Below, in pieces: positions 33,658 through 41,891 of a DNA stretch of 64,000 nt. The stretch is taken from NCBI GenBank assembly GCA_017642855.1, contig JAEPOO010000001.1:1149072-1213071 (forward strand), read 5' to 3'. How positions within the stretch are numbered: position 1 is the stretch's first letter; each line of letters begins with the position of its first letter. The notes below the pieces were generated by a model. It ran no database searches and was not told the DNA's origin. It was given only the letters and a program-made list of their open reading frames with translations. The DNA is from Pseudomonadales bacterium. Its GTDB lineage: Bacteria > Pseudomonadota > Gammaproteobacteria > Pseudomonadales > Azotimanducaceae. A program made the translations under genes and the position numbers.

Positions 33658-34809
33658 TTAGCGCTCTTTCAGATCAAACGATTTTTTGGTTCTGTGTACA
33701 CCGTTCACAACCAGTTCTACATGATGAATGCCGGTGTACAGGGTTCTGGTGGAAAGCGGCTTCATACCAATCGATTTCTCAATTAACAGAGACTCACCCT
33801 TTTCCATGGATCTATCGGCGACAGCAAACAACTTGGTGCTGTGACTGCCATCGGCCCTCAAGAAGTGCATCTGCAAACCAATTTTCAGGCTCTGATTCGC
33901 CCTGGAGGTGAGTTCACCACGCCACAGTAAACTATCACCCACCTGAACAACGTCCGAAACGGAAACCTTGCTGACGGAAAAGACAGGCTTGGAGGGGTAA
34001 CCCAAAAACTCAAGTGCTTGTGGATGCCCCTGTTTCACCATGGTTCGTAGACCATGGCGAATCATCCATTCAAGTTCATCAGAAGACTGGGTACTCTGCT
34101 TTCGCCATTGGCCAAGAGTATCCAGTACCAGATCCGGATCAGACTTCGACAGGTCGTTTACATTGTTCGCGACTGATCTGGTCACATATCGTGTGTTGTC
34201 AGCATGAAGCGATGTGAGCACATCCAGTATGGTCTCCGTCGGCAATACCACTTTCCTGGCCCAGGGCAACAGTGGCCGAATGCCTTCCGACGCCAGCCTT
34301 CGAACGTGATAGTTATCGTCGGTCGTGCAGGACCAGATAAACGTCATGGTTTCCTCAGGATACTCGGCCAGAAACGGTCGAATCGCATTCTCAGCGCTGA
34401 AGCGTTTGGTGGCTTCGCGAAGGAATGCCAATGACGTCTCTAGCCGCTCACCACTCACCCCGTGCCTCGCGACATACTCTGCGGGTACACACCAGACAAA
34501 CTCACCGAAATCATCATCGGTCAACTCAGGATTCAGCGGTGGCGGAAGCGTTTTCTCCAGTATCTGAACGGCCTTCACAAAATTATCCGGAAGGCGAGAC
34601 TCAAGCCCATCCACCAAGGCAGAGATTCTCTCCTTGAGCTCAAGATCCGGAAATTGTTGTAAAACGTCCGTGCGATACCCCGCTTCATCGAAGCTACGGT
34701 GCGCCTTTTTGAGGCTTTTCGAAAGTTTGCTGACAGTCTGTTCGTTGAATAGCTGGTCCGCCAGGGAAAACAAGGGCACAGTTCGCTTAATACTTCCGCT
34801 CATCTGCAT
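33658..34809 (-). CDS. alkC: AlkC-type DNA alkylation-repair HEAT-like protein with C-terminal Ig-like domain
   Basis: 383 residues. The helical-repeat part has RFSAENAIRPFLAEYPE, DDNYHVRRLASEGIRPLLPWA, RYVTRSVANNVNDLSKSDP and MIRHGLRTMVKQGHPQALEF, the COG4335/AlkC pattern; AlkC removes alkylated bases such as 3-methylcytosine or 3-methyladenine. The last about 100 residues are beta-rich (VGDSLLWRGELTSRA, IHHVELVVNG) and fit the Ig-like extension known in some AlkC proteins. I prefer ATG 34809 because AGGT lies 7 bases upstream; 34803 is also possible. Divergent from selU, whose probable -10 overlaps this start. Confidence 0.8.
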   Translation of the reverse strand: MQMSGSIKRTVPLFSLADQLFNEQTVSKLSKSLKKAHRSFDEAGYRTDVLQQFPDLELKERISALVDGLESRLPDNFVKAVQILEKTLPPPLNPELTDDDFGEFVWCVPAEYVARHGVSGERLETSLAFLREATKRFSAENAIRPFLAEYPEETMTFIWSCTTDDNYHVRRLASEGIRPLLPWARKVVLPTETILDVLTSLHADNTRYVTRSVANNVNDLSKSDPDLVLDTLGQWRKQSTQSSDELEWMIRHGLRTMVKQGHPQALEFLGYPSKPVFSVSKVSVSDVVQVGDSLLWRGELTSRANQSLKIGLQMHFLRADGSHSTKLFAVADRSMEKGESLLIEKSIGMKPLSTRTLYTGIHHVELVVNGVHRTKKSFDLKER

Positions 34810-34814
34810 ATAAT
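34809..34814 (+). promoter_or_regulatory. -10 hexamer placing transcription start at the selU start codon
   Basis: An exact TATAAT ends 6 bases before the GTG of selU. With normal spacing the transcript would begin at or within two bases of the GTG, so the message may be leaderless. No Shine-Dalgarno is seen and the -35 is poor. Confidence 0.45.
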
Positions 34815-34820
34815 GAACCT

Positions 34821-35885
34821 GTGACAAGTCTTGATCTACTATTTCGCCGCGACGTTCCACTGATCGATGTTCGAGCACCCGTTGAATTCCACAAAGGCGC
34901 CTTTCCTTCTGCCTGTAATCTGCCAATTTTGTCCGATGCTGAACGCGAGGCCGTGGGTATCTCCTATAAGGAAGAAGGTCCTGAAGCGGCGGCCAAACTC
35001 GGGCATGCGCTCGTTTCCGGTGACGTCAAGGAAACCAGAATTCAATGCTGGGCAACTTTCATCGAGGCAAATCCAGAATCGCAGCTGTACTGCTTCCGTG
35101 GTGGTCAACGCTCACAGATCGCCTGTGCGTGGCTAAGGGATGCCGGTATCGAGGTGCCCCGCATCGAAGGCGGCTACAAAAAAATGCGCCACCATCTGAT
35201 CCGCGTCTTCGACCAACTCCCTCCCCTTGTCATCGTCGGTGGAAAGACCGGGACCGGCAAAACCGTATTTCTTGAGCCACTTGGTAACGCCGTCGATCTC
35301 GAAGGGATAGCCAACCACCGGGGGTCAGCCTTTGGCAAAAAAATCGCACCCCAGCCATCTCAAATTGATTTCGAAAACAGGGTCGCGATTCAATTCTTGA
35401 AGTTCTGTGACGCGCCCCATGTGTTACTGGAAGACGAAGGCCGTCTTATCGGCCGAATACACGTGCCACTGCCGCTGCAATCGAAGATGAAGGCATCACC
35501 TATGATCCTCATCGAGGAAACTGTCGAAATCAGAACACAAAACATCTACGAGGAGTACATCGAGCAACAGTGGCAGGAATACCAGGCAGAGCACGGGCCT
35601 GAAGCACCAGCGCGATATGCTGACTACCTGCTCGGCGCTGTTGATGCCATTAAAAAACGGCTGGGTGGCGTGGCTCATTCGGAGATCAGACAGCTCATGC
35701 AGGAAGCCTTGCAGTCAGGGGACGCCAACAAACATCGAGCATGGATCAGCCGACTCCTGATAGATTACTATGATCCGATGTACAACTATCAGCTGTCGCA
35801 AAAAGAGGGCCGTATTCGTTTTCGCGGAACAGCAGACGAAGCCCAGCATTGGTATGCTGAGAATTCAGAAGAGTTATTAACATGA
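34821..35885 (+). CDS. selU: tRNA 2-selenouridine synthase
   Basis: 354 residues; replaces sulfur by selenium at the wobble 2-thiouridine of tRNA. N-terminal rhodanese domain (PLIDVRAPVEFHKGA) with the active-site Cys in LYCFRGGQRSQ near residue 93, then a P-loop domain (VIVGGKTGTGKTVFLE near 140), DLEGIANHRGSAFG and VLLEDEGRLIG. The end (YYDPMYNYQLSQK, RIRFRG) matches E. coli YbbB. The start is GTG 34821; no other start fits the family N-terminus. No selD is in the window. Its TGA overlaps the start of the next gene. Confidence 0.94.
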   Translation: MTSLDLLFRRDVPLIDVRAPVEFHKGAFPSACNLPILSDAEREAVGISYKEEGPEAAAKLGHALVSGDVKETRIQCWATFIEANPESQLYCFRGGQRSQIACAWLRDAGIEVPRIEGGYKKMRHHLIRVFDQLPPLVIVGGKTGTGKTVFLEPLGNAVDLEGIANHRGSAFGKKIAPQPSQIDFENRVAIQFLKFCDAPHVLLEDEGRLIGRIHVPLPLQSKMKASPMILIEETVEIRTQNIYEEYIEQQWQEYQAEHGPEAPARYADYLLGAVDAIKKRLGGVAHSEIRQLMQEALQSGDANKHRAWISRLLIDYYDPMYNYQLSQKEGRIRFRGTADEAQHWYAENSEELLT

Positions 35886-36295
35886 GCGAACTCAAAGAGC
35901 CCGAAACAAAGGAGGCGTTGCCTTCACGCTGGCTACTGCTACGCGACGTGGTCGCCTTTCAGTTCAAGCTGGCCATTGACGGCCTTCGGGATATTATCCT
36001 TAGCCCCATATCCATCACCGCCGCACTAATCGGCGTTTTGACCAGCAAAAGCAATCCCGGAAAGTATTTCTACCGGCTTCTCGAACTGGGTCACGACAGT
36101 GACCGATGGATTAATCTGTTTAACACCTACAATGATGAAAACGAAAATCGCGTATCCGCCGATCAGATCTTCAAACATGCGGAATCCGCCGTCGTCTCAG
36201 AATACGAAAAAGGTGGCGTGCTGACGACAGTGAAAAATAAAACGGACCAGGTGATCGACGAAATTCAGGACCGAACAACGTATCCGAAATCCTAA
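35882..36295 (+). CDS. hypothetical protein coupled to selU, 137 aa
   Basis: Starts in an ATGA overlap with selU. The N-terminal half is amphipathic to hydrophobic (LLRDVVAFQFKLAIDGLRDI, ILSPISITAALIGVL), probably membrane-associated. The rest is polar, with a conserved-looking GKYFYRLLELGHDSDRWINL and a charged tail. No catalytic motif or family recognised. Tight coupling suggests joint expression with SelU but says nothing sure about its job. Confidence 0.65.
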   Translation: MSELKEPETKEALPSRWLLLRDVVAFQFKLAIDGLRDIILSPISITAALIGVLTSKSNPGKYFYRLLELGHDSDRWINLFNTYNDENENRVSADQIFKHAESAVVSEYEKGGVLTTVKNKTDQVIDEIQDRTTYPKS

Positions 36296-36359
36296 CCGTC
36301 AGAACATGGATAGTCAGCACATCGAGCGTTGATTCTGCATCACCAGAATCTCGCCAAAG

Positions 36360-38861
36360 CTACTCGCTTCGATATCCCGTCGCTGTGATCGCTGACAGAC
36401 GTTTGCGGTCAACGTCTTCAACAGCCTGATGAATTCGAGGGAAACGCTCACAGATTTTGTCGAGGCCGGAGCGATTCAGTTCGTACAGGGAACACGGTGT
36501 CGCGGCGATCGCTGTCGCGGTTCTCGACACATTGTGCAGCAGAGCCGCCTCACCAAAAAAATCTCCGGCATAGAGCGTCGCCACATGATCTCGCACCCCG
36601 TTGTCATCAATCTCGACGTTTGCGATGCCTCGAGCAATGAGAAACATCGAATCACCGGCATGTCCTTGTTTGATGATTTCCGTTCCTCTAGGTACAGTTT
36701 TTGATCGCAAGCGGCTGCTGATGTAGTCGCACTCTTCGTCATTCAGCCCCTGAAACATCGGCACTTTTTTGAGAATTTCTGTCACCTCGATCTCAAAGAG
36801 CGCGGACATCTTATCCTGCTTCAGCAGACGTATCCGTTCCGCCTGGTCTTTCAGGATCTCATGAGCAATACCTTCTTTGATCATGCCCAGTTCAGCAATG
36901 TGTTCAATCGAATCACGCTCTGCAATCAGCAGCAGCCTTTGACCCAACTGTTCCTGGATTGTCTCAACAAATTCAGGGTACTGCTCCGCGACCTCATCAA
37001 TCTGAAGTTTCATCGCGCGCAGAATGTCTTGGTAGACTTGTCGCAGTTCATCCGTGGTCTCAATATCTATCTGGCTTTCGCCGGCGAGGGTTTCCAGTCC
37101 CTGAAGCACAGAATTGGCCGCTCGATATCGCCCCCAGGCCACCTCATAATCTCGGATGATGCGAGACGTCGAAAGTCGCTCAACCATCGCATGAGCACCT
37201 ACACGGCTAAAAAGGTTAACCATGACGTGATTGACTACCTGACCGATCGACGGCTGAATCTCTGCGGTGGGCATCAGCCCCCGGTGGCGGACCTCATCAA
37301 TCTGAACATCAACCGCGTGATCCAGCGCCTTGTACGACCATTCGTTAATGAGTCCACGCGAGAAAAGCTTGTAGAATCTGGTTTTTTCACGGGCCAGACA
37401 GCGCATAGCCAGAATGCGGGCCATGTCCGCCTGAGACATCGAGCTGTTAAGAGATTCGATCTCTTCATTCAGGTCTTGAAGGTTTCGCTCACACTTTTCT
37501 CGAAGGTTGTCCGCGATACGCTGGGAAAACAGCCCGTCTCTCACCAGTGAGCCGAGTCGTTCCAGCGCCTGCTGGCGGGCATAACGATCCCCTTCGAGCC
37601 TTGCGAACTGTTCAGGCAAACTGAGCGCATTTAAACCCAGAAACTTCACCAAGTGTTCAATGGACAGTCCCTGAACCACCAGACTAAACAACACCGCACC
37701 CATCACCAGGGAAATCAATGTGTCTTTGTAACCGAGCTCAGGTAAAGACAACACGATGGCGAGCGCGATCGCACCCCGCAATCCACCCCAATACATCACG
37801 GCCTGAAAAGGGATACCAATGGATTCTGAACCGGGCAGACGGCCGACCAGAGGCACGACACCGAAGATAACGATAGCGCGGGACACTAACATCGCGGCGG
37901 CAACGATGAGAATCAAATCGATGGATTGCCACAAGACAACAAGATCAATCTGCAACCCGACCATCAGGAAGATCAACGCATTGGCGACAAACGCAAGGTA
38001 TTCCCAGAAGTGCCCCATAAACTGGCAGGTCGAGGGTGAAATCTTTGATTTTCCCCAGGAACCGATGGTCAGTCCTGCCGCAACAACGGCCATGATGCCG
38101 CTGACATGGAATACATGCTCAGCAATGATGAAAGAGAAGTAAGCCAGAATGGTTGTCAGCGTGATTTCAATCGCCGCATCTGATTCGATACCACCAAGAG
38201 TAAAGCCGGTGAGAACCGCAAGTATCCAGCCAACCGCTATACCCCCGGCAAAAACGAACAGGAAATCTCCCGAACCGGTCAACAGAACGCCAGGGGTGAA
38301 ACTTCCCATCGCGAGAAGTCCCGTCAGAATACCCGCAAGAACCAATGAAGTGGCGTCATTAAAAAGGCTTTCTCCTTCCACCAGGGTCGTCAGACGCTCA
38401 GGCACACCCAATTGCTTAAAGATGGCGATGACAGCAACCGGGTCGGTGGCACTGAGGATCGCGCCCAGAAGCAGAGCCACCATGAGATCAAACTCTGTAA
38501 AAGTGGCGAAGATTATGCCAATGATGCCGGTGGAAATGAGAAGACCGGGGATCGCCAGCGTCAGAATCGGCCAGATATTGCTGAAAACCTGCCTGGCATC
38601 AAGATTAAACGCAGACTCGAAAATCAACGTTGGAATGAACACGAACAGCACAATTTCCGGAGTCAGATGAAAATCAGCGAGCAAGGAAAGACCGGGCACG
38701 GAATCACCCAACATTGAAATGGCGATACCGACAAATACCAGCAGTATGGTCAGGGGCAGCTTATCCAGGCGCTTGCTGACCACCGTCGTGACCGCAGCAA
38801 TGAGTAGCAACAGGATAATACCCGTGACCAGCTCCGCTACGTTGTTGAACGCATGCTCCAT
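36360..38861 (-). CDS. CPA1-type Na+/H+ antiporter with C-terminal cyclic-nucleotide-binding domain
   Basis: 833 residues. Residues 1-410 form about 12-13 membrane helices of an NhaP-type antiporter. The ion-binding region shows GAILSATDPVAVIAIF (conserved Asp) and LVEGESLFNDATSLV (E-G-E-S-L-F-N-D), with RGAIALAIVLSLP later. A long helical cytoplasmic section follows (about 430-690). A CNMP domain closes the protein (TEIIKQGHAGDSMFLIARG, AGDFFGEAALLHNVSRTATA). It resembles plant SOS1 in layout. Ion exchange may thus be gated by cAMP or a related nucleotide; that is inference. Confidence 0.9.
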   Translation of the reverse strand: MEHAFNNVAELVTGIILLLLIAAVTTVVSKRLDKLPLTILLVFVGIAISMLGDSVPGLSLLADFHLTPEIVLFVFIPTLIFESAFNLDARQVFSNIWPILTLAIPGLLISTGIIGIIFATFTEFDLMVALLLGAILSATDPVAVIAIFKQLGVPERLTTLVEGESLFNDATSLVLAGILTGLLAMGSFTPGVLLTGSGDFLFVFAGGIAVGWILAVLTGFTLGGIESDAAIEITLTTILAYFSFIIAEHVFHVSGIMAVVAAGLTIGSWGKSKISPSTCQFMGHFWEYLAFVANALIFLMVGLQIDLVVLWQSIDLILIVAAAMLVSRAIVIFGVVPLVGRLPGSESIGIPFQAVMYWGGLRGAIALAIVLSLPELGYKDTLISLVMGAVLFSLVVQGLSIEHLVKFLGLNALSLPEQFARLEGDRYARQQALERLGSLVRDGLFSQRIADNLREKCERNLQDLNEEIESLNSSMSQADMARILAMRCLAREKTRFYKLFSRGLINEWSYKALDHAVDVQIDEVRHRGLMPTAEIQPSIGQVVNHVMVNLFSRVGAHAMVERLSTSRIIRDYEVAWGRYRAANSVLQGLETLAGESQIDIETTDELRQVYQDILRAMKLQIDEVAEQYPEFVETIQEQLGQRLLLIAERDSIEHIAELGMIKEGIAHEILKDQAERIRLLKQDKMSALFEIEVTEILKKVPMFQGLNDEECDYISSRLRSKTVPRGTEIIKQGHAGDSMFLIARGIANVEIDDNGVRDHVATLYAGDFFGEAALLHNVSRTATAIAATPCSLYELNRSGLDKICERFPRIHQAVEDVDRKRLSAITATGYRSE

Positions 38862-39136
38862 CTGATTTCCTGAATCAGGGTGAGTGAGAGCTCTTAGTTA
38901 GACTGTTCCGAGAAACGTAAGCTAATGCTTGGATGGTTTGCAGAATATTAGGCGAAAGAGGTCAAAAAGCCACCACTTTGTGAACCGCGTCATGTTCCAA
39001 GAATTTTCACCTTAGAACCGTGGTTATCTCCATTATCTTTGCATTTATGATCAGATAGTTACTGCTATTTTTGAACGCAAACTGTAAGAACGTGGATCAT
39101 TGTGAAAACCGTCAATGACTGAAAAAAAGCGAGCCT

Positions 39137-39841
39137 ATGAACGTTAATATCGTCAACTCAGAAAAGCGCAAAGTGACTCACCGGGCACTGCTGGATGCCG
39201 CCCGCGACCTCGTCTTCGAAAAAGGACATGATCGAGTATCCGTTCAGGAGATCACCTCCCGGGCCAGGATCGCTACAGGCACCTATTACAACTACTTCCA
39301 ATCCAAGCAGGATATCTTTATTGCCGTTGCCGAAGACATGCGAGCACAACTGTCGGAAGACCTGGAGAGCACTCGCGCCGCCATCAAGGATCCGGCAATG
39401 CTGGTGACGATAACTTTGCGCTACTACTTCGAGCAGGCTCTGGATAACGAGGACTGGCGGGAGTTCACGCGCTGTACTGGCTTAACCGATAGGCGGCTGC
39501 TTCAGCCAGCAAAGCAAGCCGTCGATGACATTACACGAGGGGTTCGCGGCGGAAGATTCCGCGTTGATGATGTGCACTTCACCCAGGAACTGATCACCGG
39601 AATGATGAGCCACGTGATTTTGTCAGTGGAAAGGGGGCAAGCCGGCAGAAACGCCATTGACTATGCCATCCGTGCCATACTGCAGATGCTGGGACTCCCG
39701 GAACTGGTATCCAGGGCACTGACACAAACGCCCCTGCCACCGATTGCTGCCGGTAAACGTATGCGCGCGGTGCCCGCTAACGTGACACCGATATCCGCCT
39801 TTGCTGAAGAAGCTGTCGACTCTGGTCAGACGGCGAGCTGA
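39137..39841 (+). CDS. TetR-family transcriptional regulator
   Basis: 234 residues. The N-terminal helix-turn-helix is plain: THRALLDAARDLVFEKGHDR, VSVQEITSRARIATGTYYNY, FQSKQDIFIAVAEDM. The C-terminal ligand domain is helical with no known signature, plus a Pro/Ala-rich tail. It faces the adjacent acyl-CoA dehydrogenase genes and may control fatty-acid or aromatic breakdown, as many such pairs do; no operator palindrome was found in the 275-base upstream gap. The end overlaps the convergent gene by 16 bases. Confidence 0.9.
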   Translation: MNVNIVNSEKRKVTHRALLDAARDLVFEKGHDRVSVQEITSRARIATGTYYNYFQSKQDIFIAVAEDMRAQLSEDLESTRAAIKDPAMLVTITLRYYFEQALDNEDWREFTRCTGLTDRRLLQPAKQAVDDITRGVRGGRFRVDDVHFTQELITGMMSHVILSVERGQAGRNAIDYAIRAILQMLGLPELVSRALTQTPLPPIAAGKRMRAVPANVTPISAFAEEAVDSGQTAS

Positions 39842-40308
39842 TACTTCAGCATTGTTCGGCTACCATCCTTCAAACCACGACGGAACCTGGGCCCCCAGGT
39901 TCGCCAGCCAGACGCATACTTACGACCAAATAGCTGAAGTGCAGATTCGATTTTCGCGTCATCGGTTTCAACGCTGGCTATCCCTTTAATCTCAGGCAAC
40001 GACCTGTAGTCAGCCCGTTTCCAGACACCCAGGTCACCCACCCAGAACTGTGTCTCAGTCAGTCCTTTTCTTGGTGCCTGGGCGCGCCAGCTGCTGGTCG
40101 CGGTGCAGACATAGAGGTCTGCACCTTGCATCACGTACCAAATCTCAGCCTGACAACTGGAAAGGGATCCGTCTGCCTTAATCGGCGACAGATACACCAG
40201 TTTTGAATTCAGTAACCTGGAGCGGACATCCGCCGCCTGTGTTTGCCAGGGAATGATCGACAGCATTGCTGCCGATAAACCCGCCTGAAGCACTTGCCTT
40301 CGTTTCAT
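39826..40308 (-). CDS. secreted split-barrel-like protein with Tat-type signal
   Basis: 160 residues. MKRRQVLQAGLSAAMLSII, then PWQTQA, is a Tat-style signal (twin Arg, hydrophobic stretch, A-x-A cleavage). The mature part (NSKLVYLSPIKADGSLSSCQ, AEIWYVMQGADLYVCTATSSW) resembles the strands of FMN-binding PPOX split barrels, which would fit Tat export with a bound cofactor. This is a soft assignment. The start ATG 40308 follows the acyl-CoA dehydrogenase stop by 10 bases, so they are probably one operon. Confidence 0.55.
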   Translation of the reverse strand: MKRRQVLQAGLSAAMLSIIPWQTQAADVRSRLLNSKLVYLSPIKADGSLSSCQAEIWYVMQGADLYVCTATSSWRAQAPRKGLTETQFWVGDLGVWKRADYRSLPEIKGIASVETDDAKIESALQLFGRKYASGWRTWGPRFRRGLKDGSRTMLKYQLAV

Positions 40309-40318
40309 CTTTGCCGCT

Positions 40319-41533
40319 TCAGAGACCCAGCACCAACTTGGACATGATGTTTCGCTGGATTTCGTTCGACCCTGCGTAAATAGACACCTTTCGAGTATTG
40401 AAGTACTCAGGCGCAGTGACGTTGGCATAGTCAGGACCGATCGGTTCGAAGTTCATGCCTTTTTCGGGCGCCGGATGGTTAAACGGCACGCCGTAATTAC
40501 CGACCACATCGAGCGCCAATTCGGTTAGTTCCTGCTGCAGTTCTGTGCCGCGACACTTAAGTAGCGACGATTCGGGCCCAACGTTCTTACCTGTTGCCAG
40601 ACTGGACAGGATTCGAAGTTCCGTGAATTCCATGGCGGAAATCGCGATCTCAGTCTTCGCAATCTTCTGCTGAAATTCTTCGTCGTCGATCAGAGATGAT
40701 CCGGAGCCGCTCTGCTCCGACGTCGCCATGGACTTAACATGCTGCAGGCTGGCCTTCAGACCGTGGCTGTATGCATTACCGCGCTCAAATTCGAGCAGAT
40801 ATTTAGCATAGGTCCAGCCTTTGCCTTCCTCTCCAATCAGGTTGTCTGCGGGCACCTTCACATCAGTGAAGTGGACCTCATTGATTTCCTGGTAACCCGG
40901 AGGCGGATTGTCGATGGTGACGATGGGCCTTACTTCAATGCCGGGGGTATGCATGTCGATTAACAGGAAGGATATGCCTTTCTGAGGAATATCCTCGTCA
41001 CAGGTTCTCACCAGACAGAAAATCATGTCGGCATGCTGACCAAGCGTGTTCCAGGTTTTGGTACCGTTCACGATGTAGTGATCACCGTCTTTCACTGCTT
41101 TGGTTCTGAGAGATGCCAGATCGGAACCGGATCCTGGCTCAGAATAGCCCTGACACCACCAGACGCGACTTGCCAGGATATCCGGCAGATACCGGTCTTT
41201 CTGTTCCTGGGTACCGAACTTCATGATCACTGGCGCGACCATGCTTTGACCAAACGGCATCACACCCGGAGTACCCGCAGCGGCCATCTCAAGGTCGTAC
41301 AGATACTGCTGAGTCGGTGTAAAACACGGACCGCCGTATTCTTTCGGCCAATTCAAACCAGCCCAACCTCGCGAGTACAGCGCTTGCTGCCAGTAAACGT
41401 AGTCTTCCTTGGTCAGCGACCCGCCAGGGCTGCGCTTGCGACGTTCGCGCATTTCTTGCGGGTAGTTTTCTTCGATCCACTGCCGGACTTCCTGCTGAAA
41501 TTCGAAGTCCTCTGCACTAAATTCCAAATCCAT
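40319..41533 (-). CDS. acyl-CoA dehydrogenase
   Basis: 404 residues with the ACAD fold: helical N-terminal domain (MDLEFSAEDFEFQQEVRQWI), middle FAD-binding beta domain (WWCQGYSEPGSGSDLASLRT, KTWNTLGQHADMIFCLVRT) and C-terminal helical domain ending GSNEIQRNIMSKLVLGL, where YAGSNEIQ contacts FAD. A possible catalytic base could not be fixed. The substrate is unknown; the CaiA-like class often handles steroid side chains or branched acyl-CoAs. A GAGAGG lies before ATG 41533. A 25-bp repeat array lies between this gene and the upstream dehydrogenase. Confidence 0.92.
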   Translation of the reverse strand: MDLEFSAEDFEFQQEVRQWIEENYPQEMRERRKRSPGGSLTKEDYVYWQQALYSRGWAGLNWPKEYGGPCFTPTQQYLYDLEMAAAGTPGVMPFGQSMVAPVIMKFGTQEQKDRYLPDILASRVWWCQGYSEPGSGSDLASLRTKAVKDGDHYIVNGTKTWNTLGQHADMIFCLVRTCDEDIPQKGISFLLIDMHTPGIEVRPIVTIDNPPPGYQEINEVHFTDVKVPADNLIGEEGKGWTYAKYLLEFERGNAYSHGLKASLQHVKSMATSEQSGSGSSLIDDEEFQQKIAKTEIAISAMEFTELRILSSLATGKNVGPESSLLKCRGTELQQELTELALDVVGNYGVPFNHPAPEKGMNFEPIGPDYANVTAPEYFNTRKVSIYAGSNEIQRNIMSKLVLGL

Positions 41534-41570
41534 CGTTGGTTTTCCTCTCTAACGTTGTTCGACTGTATTC

Positions 41571-41883
41571 GCTCAAGGCTGTCCATACAAGCCCGGCTCA
41601 AGGCTGTCCACACAAGCCCGGCTCAAGGCTGTCCATACAAGCCCGGCTCAAGGCTGTCCATACAGGCCCGGCTCAAGGCTGTCCATACAGGCCCCGCTCA
41701 AGGCTGTCCACACAAGCCCGGCTCAAGGCTGTCCATACAAACCCGGCTCAAGGCTGTCCATACAGGCCCCGCTCAAGGCTGTCCATACAGGCCCGGCTCA
41801 AGGCTGTCCACACAAACCCGGCTCAAGTCTGTCCATACAGGCCCCGCTCAAGGCTGTCCATACAAGCCCGGCTAAAGGCTGTT
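41571..41883. repeat. tandem array of twelve 25-bp units plus a partial unit
   Basis: Each unit begins GCTCAAGGCTGTCC and ends ATACAAGCCCG, with small changes (A/G, T/C, G/C) at five or so fixed positions and one G to T change in unit 11. Units run every 25 bases from 41571 to 41870; a decayed thirteenth follows. Junctions form the short palindrome AGCCCGGCT and each unit can fold GGCT...AGCC on the minus-strand RNA. All three plus-strand frames are open through it because 25 is not a multiple of 3. It fills nearly the whole gap between two acyl-CoA dehydrogenase genes. Confidence 0.95.
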
Positions 41884-41891
41884 AAACCAAT

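Noticed and set aside
36331..36350. Seven-base hairpin GATTCTG/CAGAATC between convergent genes as a terminator
   Set aside because: Short stem and no T-run on either side.
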